This document shows, piece by piece, positions 20,270 through 27,580 of a stretch of DNA of 37,759 nt. A program made the translations under genes and the position numbers. The notes under the pieces are model-generated. The model searched no databases and had not been told where the DNA came from. It saw nothing but the letters and a program-made list of their open reading frames with translations. This DNA comes from a bacterium (lineage in GTDB: Bacteria; Armatimonadota; JACIXR01). Each line of letters opens with the position of its first letter. Positions within the stretch are counted from its first letter, which is position 1. The DNA lies in assembly GCA_014360465.1 (NCBI GenBank), contig JACIXQ010000017.1, forward strand, positions 1-37,759. Reading direction: 5' to 3'.

Positions 20270-20298
20270 ATTCTACGATTCCCATTTTCGCTTCGCAA
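20270..20298 (-). promoter_or_regulatory. Sigma70-type promoter for pfkB-like gene: TTGCGA-N17-TAGAAT
   Basis: Minus strand TTGCGA (20298-20293), 17-nt spacer, TAGAAT (20275-20270), 9 nt before the ATG at 20260. Confidence 0.6.
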
Positions 20299-20315
20299 GT
20301 TCTAAATGATATTAC

Positions 20316-20334
20316 CTCTCTCAGGGTGAGAGAG
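20316..20334. promoter_or_regulatory. Inverted repeat in the divergent pfkB/hldD intergenic region (possible operator or stem-loop)
   Basis: CTCTCTCA-GGG-TGAGAGAG, perfect 8-bp arms with 3-nt spacer. Confidence 0.45.
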
Positions 20335-20387
20335 TGGCTAACATAAATTTTGTAAATGGCTGACTAACTTAAAAAGTTATGAAGTGA

Positions 20388-20416
20388 TTGAGAATTTCCA
20401 GTGATGCGATTATAAT
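20388..20416 (+). promoter_or_regulatory. Sigma70-type promoter for hldD: TTGAGA-N17-TATAAT
   Basis: TTGAGA 20388-20393, 17-nt spacer, TATAAT 20411-20416; ATG begins at 20424. Confidence 0.75.
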
Positions 20417-20423
20417 CATTAGT

Positions 20424-21416
20424 ATGCTTGTGATAACAGGTTCAGCTGGCTTCATCGGTAGCGCCCTTGTCTGGGGTTTTAATAGAAGAGGATTCGATGA
20501 TATACTCATCGTTGATACCCTTGGCAGTAACGAGAAATGGAAAAATCTCCGGAACCTCCGCTTCTCCGACTTTATGGACAAGACGGAGTTCATAGAGCGT
20601 CTGGAGAAGAATGAACTGGATGAAATTGTTGACGATATTATCCATATGGGCGCCTGTTCAGATACTATGGAGAGGGATGCCGATTTTCTCATCCACAATA
20701 ATTATGAATACACGAAGAGAATCGCCCTCTGGTGTCTGAGGAAAGGGAAAAGGCTCATCTATGCATCAAGTGCCGCTACCTATGGCGATGGAAGCCGGGG
20801 CTTCTCCGATGACCATTCACTCCTCCCCTCCCTTAAACCCCTCAATATGTATGCCTATTCAAAACATCTTTTTGACCTCTGGGCTTATAGAAATGGCTAT
20901 CTTGATAAGATGGTGGGGCTCAAATACTTCAATGTCTTCGGTCCCAACGAGTATCATAAAGGTGAGATGCGAAGCCTTGTGCATAAAGCATTTGAACAGG
21001 TGAAGATGGAGGGGAAGATAAAGCTTTTCAAATCATATAAACCTCAATTTGCCCATGGTCAGCAGATGAGGGACTTCCTCTATATCAAAGATGCAGTTGA
21101 TATGACCATTTTCCTCTATGAAAGAAAGGAAGCCAGTGGGATATTTAATGTCGGCAGAGGAGAAGCACGCAGTTTCTACGATTTGGCTGTCGCAGTATTT
21201 AAAGCTCTCGGCAAACCGGAAAATATAGAATTCATTGATATGCCACTGGAGATCAGGGATAAATATCAATACAGGACACAGGCTGACATAAGAAAATTGA
21301 GGCAGCTGGGCTATGATAAGGAGATTACCCCTTTGGAAGAAGCAGTGAGGGAATATATTCAGTATTATCTTCTTCAACCCGACCCTTACCTTGGAAACGA
21401 GAAAGAAAGGAGTTGA
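20424..21416 (+). CDS. hldD: ADP-glycero-manno-heptose 6-epimerase-like (SDR family)
   Basis: MLVITGSAGFIGSALVWGFNRRGFDDILIVD, ACSDTMERD, YGDGSRGFSD, YSKHLFDLW, FNVFGPNEYHKGEMRSLV. The listed ORF begins at 20388, but that TTG is the -35 box; the true start is ATG 20424. Confidence 0.9.
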   Translation: MLVITGSAGFIGSALVWGFNRRGFDDILIVDTLGSNEKWKNLRNLRFSDFMDKTEFIERLEKNELDEIVDDIIHMGACSDTMERDADFLIHNNYEYTKRIALWCLRKGKRLIYASSAATYGDGSRGFSDDHSLLPSLKPLNMYAYSKHLFDLWAYRNGYLDKMVGLKYFNVFGPNEYHKGEMRSLVHKAFEQVKMEGKIKLFKSYKPQFAHGQQMRDFLYIKDAVDMTIFLYERKEASGIFNVGRGEARSFYDLAVAVFKALGKPENIEFIDMPLEIRDKYQYRTQADIRKLRQLGYDKEITPLEEAVREYIQYYLLQPDPYLGNEKERS

Positions 21417-21422
21417 AGGGAT

Positions 21423-22109
21423 ATGTTTTTCTTACTTATGACATACTTTACATCCGTTACCCTCCCTCCGCCGGAAAGCTACACCGCCTATAAGGCTGAG
21501 CGCCCAATAGTCGTTGATGGTGATTTGTCGGAATGGGAAAATGTGCCCTATGTTGAGGTGAACTACGACATAGAGAAGATGAAAAGGGTGGATAATATAA
21601 AAACATTCGCCAGAGTTCTCTGGGATAAGGAGAATCTCTATATCTCCTTTCAATGCAAGGATGATGAGCCCTGGGCGACCATAACCAAGAGGGATGGCTT
21701 CCTCTGGGAAGAGGAAGCGGTGGAGGTTTTCATTGACCCTAAGGGCGATGGTGCGAGATATGTGGAATTGGGAGTTAATCCACTTAACGCAGTTGATGAT
21801 ATATTGATAATAAGAAAACCTAAATATCGTTGGCTCTTAAATTGGAATCTCTTTGATTTGAAGACAGCTGTTAAAAAGAAAAAAGATGGCTGGGATGTAG
21901 AAATTGCCATTCCCTGGTGGAACTTCCTCTCATTTGAAGTTCCACTTCCACCTGTTGAACAAACCTGGCGCATTCAGCTCTGCAGGGTAGAGAGACCCGA
22001 CCATAAGACTCCTATATGGCTCTCCTGGTCTCCTACCTACCAAACCTTCCATAAACCAGAAACATTCGGCAAGGTCTTCTTCTCTTCCCGGCAAGATGCA
22101 CATCCTTAA
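21423..22109 (+). CDS. CBM9-like (carbohydrate-binding family 9-like) protein
   Basis: 228 aa; VVDGDLSEWENVPYVEVN, FARVLWDKENLYISFQCKDDEPWATITKRDGFLWEEEAVEVFIDPKGDG. SD aaggag upstream. Confidence 0.8.
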   Translation: MFFLLMTYFTSVTLPPPESYTAYKAERPIVVDGDLSEWENVPYVEVNYDIEKMKRVDNIKTFARVLWDKENLYISFQCKDDEPWATITKRDGFLWEEEAVEVFIDPKGDGARYVELGVNPLNAVDDILIIRKPKYRWLLNWNLFDLKTAVKKKKDGWDVEIAIPWWNFLSFEVPLPPVEQTWRIQLCRVERPDHKTPIWLSWSPTYQTFHKPETFGKVFFSSRQDAHP

Positions 22110-22737
22110 GGAAGGACTGAGCATAGGCATTCTCTTGGCCGGGTTGGTCAATTCCATTTACGGCATTCCTTTTGTCGCAGTCTATACCATTACCTCTCAG
22201 AGAAAAAGAAACGGGCTCTATTGGTCCTTCCTATACCTTCTTGGCAATTCCTTAGCCTATATGTTCATAATGCTACTAATCCTCGTTAGAGGGGAGGATT
22301 TGCTTGGCTTTACCTCTAACCTTAAACCCCTTTTCTCCTTTCTCATATCCATTATTTCCCTTTTCATCGCCTTCGTCCTTTTCCTAACCTCCTTTATCTC
22401 CGATAACCGTAACGATTTCCTCGCTTGGTTTTTTTTAGATGTCTTGATAACGGGAGCATTGATTTTTCTTTTGGGCTTCCTTATGGGATTCTATCTTGGT
22501 AAGAATGTTGAGGGGGTAGCTATTTATCTTAAGAGCTTGAGTTCCTCAAGCCTTCTACTTTCGCTTTCCACGATTCTCTTTTGCCTTGGGACATTCGTTT
22601 CCCCTCTCTATATAATAGGCGCCTTCTTTCAGGTTTTCACAATCTATGTAAGCACTGTTGAGGAGAGGAGATTATTCGATCTTCTTTCTTTCCTTCTACT
22701 GGTTATTATTGGTCTTCTCTTCTATTTTCGCCGTTAG
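22096..22737 (+). CDS. Polytopic membrane protein of unknown function
   Basis: 213 aa with several hydrophobic segments; overlaps the preceding CDS by 14 nt, suggesting co-translation. Confidence 0.65.
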   Translation: MHILKEGLSIGILLAGLVNSIYGIPFVAVYTITSQRKRNGLYWSFLYLLGNSLAYMFIMLLILVRGEDLLGFTSNLKPLFSFLISIISLFIAFVLFLTSFISDNRNDFLAWFFLDVLITGALIFLLGFLMGFYLGKNVEGVAIYLKSLSSSSLLLSLSTILFCLGTFVSPLYIIGAFFQVFTIYVSTVEERRLFDLLSFLLLVIIGLLFYFRR

Positions 22738-23036
22738 GTTTGCTCCTTCAGCATCTTATTTATATCGTCCTCCATTATATGCCCACGCAGAGTTACCTCC
22801 ACCTCTTTTATCCCTTCCACGCTTAGCGCCTTTTCCTTGATTTGCTTACCTATGTAAAGGGCAAAGGGAGGGGGACAAAAAGGAGCTGTGAGATGATATG
22901 TAATTGTAGCCTTTTCTCCCTCAACTTTTACCTCATCTATCAATCCAGCCTCAACGATTGGGAAACCGAGCTCGGGGTCAGCTACATCCTTCAAAGCTTC
23001 AAATATTTGCTTCTCCTTCTCGGAAAGGTTTTCCAA
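22734..23036 (-). CDS. MIP18/DUF59 family protein (iron-sulfur assembly-like)
   Basis: 100 aa; ALKDVADPELGFPIVEAGLIDEVKVEG...TYHLTAPFCPPPFALYIGKQI. Confidence 0.85.
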   Translation of the reverse strand: MENLSEKEKQIFEALKDVADPELGFPIVEAGLIDEVKVEGEKATITYHLTAPFCPPPFALYIGKQIKEKALSVEGIKEVEVTLRGHIMEDDINKMLKEQT

Positions 23037-23048
23037 AATTATCCCTCC

Positions 23049-23345
23049 TTATCTCTTGCTTTTTCTTATGATAATATGGCGGAGGATTCCCTCCTGAAGC
23101 TTGAGGAATTGGTCTAATTCCTTAAGGGTATCCCCGGTTGTTCGGAAAAGCATTACTACATAATAACCCTCCGCCTTCTTGTTTATCTTATACGCGAGCT
23201 TCCTTTTCTCCCACTCCTGAACTTCCAGAACCTCTCCTTTTATCTCACCTTTCACCCTTTGGATGAGCTCCTTTCTTTGCTCCTCCTCCAAATCGGGGTC
23301 AATGATGAACATCAACTCGTAAAGGTGTTCCATATAATTTATCAA
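23049..23345 (-). CDS. rpsF: Ribosomal protein bS6
   Basis: YELMFIIDPDLEEEQRKELIQRVKGEI...EWEKRKLAYKINKKAEGYYVVMLFRT. Likely start ATG at 23333 (MEHLYELMF). Confidence 0.93.
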   Translation of the reverse strand: MINYMEHLYELMFIIDPDLEEEQRKELIQRVKGEIKGEVLEVQEWEKRKLAYKINKKAEGYYVVMLFRTTGDTLKELDQFLKLQEGILRHIIIRKSKR

Positions 23346-23386
23346 CCTCCCTTCGGACTTTATCGGCTCCCTCCATAGGAGGGAGC
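23346..23386 (-). promoter_or_regulatory. Stem-loop plus SD-like element in the rpsF 5' leader
   Basis: Minus-strand GCTCCCTCC-TAT-GGAGGGAGC (9-bp perfect stem), then CCGATAAAGTCCGAAGGGAGG, whose GGGAGG is SD-like. Confidence 0.5.
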
Positions 23387-23843
23387 AGGGATGAACTGAA
23401 AAATAATTTTAAAAACAAAATCAGAATTTGACAAATATCTCAAGAATTCCATTCAACGAAATATCGGATAAAGCAAATCCTCTAACTACATCCATCTTTA
23501 GAGTCTATCTGAACTAATTGCGATGGCAAAGGAGAATGGCGGAATCACTTTCAGCATAATTCAATTTTTCCGCCTAATAATAAATCAGCCACTCCAAATG
23601 CCTTTCTTCTTTCACCTATTTAAAAATTGTCTTTGATACTCCTATAAGTTCGATTGGAGAGAATATAAAGAAGGGTTGGAGAGATGAAAAAGTTCATATA
23701 TTTATGAAGGATAAACTCTTTGGAAAAGAGAAGTAGGCTATGGTAAAGGAACAATAATGTGGTATACTAAAAATATGGTTTTATCCAACAAAGCAGAAAA
23801 TTTATAATAGTTGATGAGATATCAGAGAGGAGGTAATTAGCTT

Positions 23844-25217
23844 ATGAACTTCATTCTCATCGTTTCCGATACTTTCCGCAGGGATAATCTCTCTTTTTAT
23901 GGCAACGAGAAGCTCGGCACAAAGACGCCCAATCTCGACAAATTGGCGAAGGAATCCATTGTATTCCGAAACCATTACACAGCTTCCTTCCCCACCATCC
24001 CCAATCGCAGGGACCTCTTCACCGGCAAGTTCACCTTTACCTACACTGACTGGGCGCCGTTAACTCCCGATGAGATTGTCCTCGCCCAGCTTCTGACTGC
24101 CGCTGGCTATACCACTATGTTCATTGCTGATACACCTCACCTTATGAATGAAGGCTACAATTATTCCCGAGGGTTCTCCGCCTGGGTCTGGATAAGGGGT
24201 CAGGAGAACGACAGATTCCGCACCGCACCGAAAGATGTCAAGTTTCCTTGCTCTCCTGAGAAGCTCCGCGATACAACGAGAACCGTAACTCAATATCTTC
24301 GCAATGTCCACCACAGGAAATACGAGGAGGATTATTTCTGCGCCCAGACGATGAGCGAAGCAATCAGATGGCTTGAGGAGAATTACAAGAACGACAAATT
24401 CTTCCTATATGTTGATACTTTTGACCCTCACGAACCCTGGGACCCTCCTCAGTGGTTCGTTGAGCTTTACGACCCTGGTTATCAAGGGGAGGAGGTTATC
24501 TATCCCGTCTATGGACCAGCGGATTATCTCACTAAGGAAGAGTTAGCACATATGAGGGCTCTCTATTCTGGCGAGGCGACGATGGTTGACAAATGGATAG
24601 GCAAGCTCCTCGCCAAGGTGGAGGAACTTGGACTCTTGGATAACACCGTCATAATCTTCACAACCGACCACGGCTTCTATCTTGGAGAGCACGGACTTGT
24701 CGGTAAGATAACGAAGATTTTCCGAGAGGTCAGTGAAATTCCTTTATTAATCCGTTTACCCCAGGGAAAACACCTCACCGTAGACGCCCTCACTCAACCT
24801 CCTGATGTTATGCCCACGATTCTTGAACTCGCCGGGCTGGAAATCCCTTCTACGGTTCAGGGGCAATCCCTTCTCCCGATAATTGAGGGAAAAGCAAGAG
24901 GCAGGGAGATAGCGGTAAGCTCCTGGGCTATAATCCATAAGCCTGCTTCCGAGGAGCGTGTCTCCCTTAATCCCTATAACTGGGCTCAATACGCTTGGAA
25001 ACTCAAGCCGAGCACGATAACGGATGGCGAATGGACGCTCATCGTGGGAGCTGGTGATATGCATCCGGAGCTCTATCACCTCCCTACCGACCCCAACCAG
25101 GAGAAAAATGTATTTGAAGAGAATAAAAAGCTCGCTCAAACGCTGTTTGAATCTTATATCAATTATCTTAGAAAATGGGGAACTAAGGAAGAATACATCC
25201 AGCAAAGGAGGTTATGA
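23844..25217 (+). CDS. Sulfatase-fold hydrolase (alkaline phosphatase superfamily), Thr at the formylglycine position
   Basis: 457 aa; MNFILIVSDTFRRDNLSFYG, SFPTIPNRRDLFTGKF, TTDHGFYLGEHGLVGKI. SD gaggaggt upstream. Confidence 0.9.
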   Translation: MNFILIVSDTFRRDNLSFYGNEKLGTKTPNLDKLAKESIVFRNHYTASFPTIPNRRDLFTGKFTFTYTDWAPLTPDEIVLAQLLTAAGYTTMFIADTPHLMNEGYNYSRGFSAWVWIRGQENDRFRTAPKDVKFPCSPEKLRDTTRTVTQYLRNVHHRKYEEDYFCAQTMSEAIRWLEENYKNDKFFLYVDTFDPHEPWDPPQWFVELYDPGYQGEEVIYPVYGPADYLTKEELAHMRALYSGEATMVDKWIGKLLAKVEELGLLDNTVIIFTTDHGFYLGEHGLVGKITKIFREVSEIPLLIRLPQGKHLTVDALTQPPDVMPTILELAGLEIPSTVQGQSLLPIIEGKARGREIAVSSWAIIHKPASEERVSLNPYNWAQYAWKLKPSTITDGEWTLIVGAGDMHPELYHLPTDPNQEKNVFEENKKLAQTLFESYINYLRKWGTKEEYIQQRRL

Positions 25218-26461
25218 TGAAGGCAGAGATTCTCTCGATTGGAAGTGAAATTCTCTCGGGAAGGACGATTGATACCAACTCCGCTTACCTTGGAAGGGTT
25301 CTTCAGGAATGCGGTATCATCCTTCTTCGCAAATCTGCAGTAGTTGATAGTCTTGAAGAGATAGCCCAAGCTTTGAAGGAAAGCCTTTCCAGAGCGGATA
25401 TTGTAATAACTGTCGGGGGATTGGGTCCGACGAGCGATGACCTGACGAGGGAGGCTATCAGCGAGGTTATGCAAGCGCCCCTCGTCTTAAAAGAGGAACT
25501 TGCCGAGAGGATAAGGGAGCTTTTCAAAAGAAGGGGAGTGAGGATGCCCGAGATAAACCTCAAGCAAGCTTATCTTCCTGAGGGAGCGTTACCCCTTGAG
25601 AACAATGTTGGCACTGCGCCAGGCTTCGTGCTTGAGAAGAATGGGAAAATAATCGTTGCCCTTCCAGGTCCCCCCTCTGAACTCATCTCAATGGTGGATA
25701 ATTTCCTCAAGCCATTCTTAAAAAAGAAAAATCCCAAAGAAGTAATCCTGTATCGGACATTGAAGGTCGTGGGAAGACCAGAATCCTATGTTGAGGAAGC
25801 ACTGCAGGATTTAATGGCTCCCCAAGGCAATCCATCTCTCGCACCATTTGCTAAGACTGCTGAAATACATCTTGTGATAACAGCAAGGGGAGATGAAGAA
25901 ACAGCAAGGAAATTAGTAGAGGATATGGAGAGAAAAGTCAGGGAAAGATTGGGAGAAGACATCTTCGGAGTTGATGATGAGGAATTGGAAGAGGTTGTTG
26001 GAAGAATGCTGAGGGAAAGAGGGTTGACGCTTGCCGTTGCGGAATCCTGCACAGGTGGTCTGCTTGGTTATAGGATAACCAAGATCTCCGGGAGCTCGGA
26101 TTATTTTCTTGGCGGAGTTATCTCCTATGCAAACGAGGTGAAGAGGGATGTTTTGGGGGTCAATGAAGAGGATTTGAAGGAATATGGAGCTGTGAGCGAG
26201 CAAGTGGCAAGGCAAATGGCTGAGGGAGCAAGGAGGGTGATAAAAGCTGATTTGGGAGTGGGAATAACGGGAATTGCCGGACCAACAGGTGGAACGCCTG
26301 AAAAGCCGGTCGGGCTTGTCTACATAGCGCTCGCCACCCCCAATGAAACCATTTGTCAAAGGAATGTTTTCCCAGGAGATAGGGAAATGGTAAGATGGCG
26401 TTCCTCACAGACAGCGCTTGATATGGTGAGAAGATGGTTGTTAAAAAATCCCAGAAGCTGA
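25214..26461 (+). CDS. cinA: CinA family protein (competence/damage-inducible protein A; NMN deamidase domain)
   Basis: 415 aa; EILSIGSEILSGRTIDTNSAYL, GGLGPTSDDLTREA, VAESCTGGLLGYRITKISGSSDYFLGGVISYANEVK, GITGIAGPTGGTPEKPVGLVYIA. Confidence 0.95.
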   Translation: MMKAEILSIGSEILSGRTIDTNSAYLGRVLQECGIILLRKSAVVDSLEEIAQALKESLSRADIVITVGGLGPTSDDLTREAISEVMQAPLVLKEELAERIRELFKRRGVRMPEINLKQAYLPEGALPLENNVGTAPGFVLEKNGKIIVALPGPPSELISMVDNFLKPFLKKKNPKEVILYRTLKVVGRPESYVEEALQDLMAPQGNPSLAPFAKTAEIHLVITARGDEETARKLVEDMERKVRERLGEDIFGVDDEELEEVVGRMLRERGLTLAVAESCTGGLLGYRITKISGSSDYFLGGVISYANEVKRDVLGVNEEDLKEYGAVSEQVARQMAEGARRVIKADLGVGITGIAGPTGGTPEKPVGLVYIALATPNETICQRNVFPGDREMVRWRSSQTALDMVRRWLLKNPRS

Positions 26462-27015
26462 GATGTTTCATCGCCATTCTCCTTACAGAGGAAATAAAGG
26501 AGAAGGCGGCAGAGATTCAGAATAGATTGAAGAAGATTAACGCCGATGTGAAATGGGTTGAGAGGGAAAATCTTCATATCACATTGAGATTTTTGGGTGA
26601 GATAGAGGAGGAAACGGTGGAGAAAGTGAAATCATTGATGGAAGAAATTGGGAAGAAGTTCAGTTCAGTGAGGCTAATTTTCAAGGGGATAGGAGCATTC
26701 CCCGATTCTCGCCGTCCAAGGGTAATCTGGATAGGGGGAGAAGCTCAGATGCTTGAGAAAATAGCTGAGGAATTGGAGAAAGGGGTAAGGAAGATCGGGT
26801 TACCGCCCGAGAAGCCATTCTCATTTCATCTAACTCTGGGGCGGGTGCGTTCCGGAAAGAATCTTAATTCATTGACCAAGGCTATGTATGAGCTGTCCGA
26901 TGTTGATTTGGGCGAGATGGAGGCGAATAAAATCTCGCTTATGCTCAGTACTCTCTATCCCCAGGGACCGCAATATTCCGTTATGTATGAGGTGGAGCTA
27001 TCAGGGGGGAGATAA
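26434..27015 (+). CDS. thpR: RNA 2',3'-cyclic phosphodiesterase
   Basis: 193 aa; RCFIAILLTEEIKEK, two HxT motifs HITLRFLGE and HLTLGRVR. Confidence 0.93.
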   Translation: MVVKKSQKLRCFIAILLTEEIKEKAAEIQNRLKKINADVKWVERENLHITLRFLGEIEEETVEKVKSLMEEIGKKFSSVRLIFKGIGAFPDSRRPRVIWIGGEAQMLEKIAEELEKGVRKIGLPPEKPFSFHLTLGRVRSGKNLNSLTKAMYELSDVDLGEMEANKISLMLSTLYPQGPQYSVMYEVELSGGR

Positions 27016-27221
27016 AATCCGAAACGGTGATTACCAGAAAGATTGTATCCCTGCCATCAATAAAATTCTTGAAATAGAGCGACTCACTTTTTTTAATAGA
27101 ATAAGGAACCCAAACGAGTTTTTAAGTTTTTCAAAAGTTCCTTTTTATTAATTTTTCTAAGGCTTCATATCCTTTCCGAGGACAAGGTTTTGCTTATAAC
27201 CTCCCTTTAACTTTTGCCATA

Positions 27222-27249
27222 TTGACACATTTTTCTCTTCCCTTATAAT
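27222..27249 (+). promoter_or_regulatory. Near-consensus sigma70 promoter TTGACA-N16-TATAAT
   Basis: TTGACA 27222-27227, 16-nt spacer, TATAAT 27244-27249; followed by aggagaggtaATGATG. Confidence 0.75.
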
Positions 27250-27273
27250 TGAGACTGTCAAATAGGAGAGGTA

Positions 27274-27540
27274 ATGATGGAGAAACCCTTTCTGCTTACA
27301 TTTAGGGCTTGGCTCAAAAATCCAGGAAGTCCTAAAGATAGGGAGCTATATAAGGATAAAGATAAATTGGACAACTGGCTGAGGAAATTGGCGAGGTCCG
27401 CTATAAACGAGAATCGGATAGACGATAAGGAGATAACTGAGGAAGAGGGAAAGTCGTTGGAACCATCTGTGCCCAATGTAAGAAAATCAAGGAGTTCTTT
27501 AGGGAGAAACTTAAGAATTTTCTCCTTGATGAATAAATAA
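27274..27540 (+). CDS. Small hypothetical protein, possibly frameshifted near 27450
   Basis: 88 aa with good SD and consensus promoter. The +1 frame after about 27450 reads VVGTICAQCKKIKEFFREKLKNFLLDE*, which looks more protein-like than the listed C-terminus. Confidence 0.5.
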   Translation: MMEKPFLLTFRAWLKNPGSPKDRELYKDKDKLDNWLRKLARSAINENRIDDKEITEEEGKSLEPSVPNVRKSRSSLGRNLRIFSLMNK

Positions 27541-27580
27541 AATTCGCCCATAAAGCGTCTATATATATGTAGGTGAATCA

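Noticed and set aside
20388-20423. Upstream TTG start for hldD as listed
   Set aside because: The TTG is the -35 element of a strong promoter and the -10 lies within the extra codons; homologs begin at MLVITGSAGFIG.
25024-25248. ORF at 25024..25248 overlapping sulfatase/cinA junction
   Set aside because: Alternate frame of two well-supported genes that already overlap via ATGA; no independent support.
27274-27540. Small ORF as a RiPP precursor for the radical SAM remnant
   Set aside because: 5 kb away, no leader/core or repeated Cys/Thr pattern, highly charged; the two-Cys tail is only in an alternate frame.
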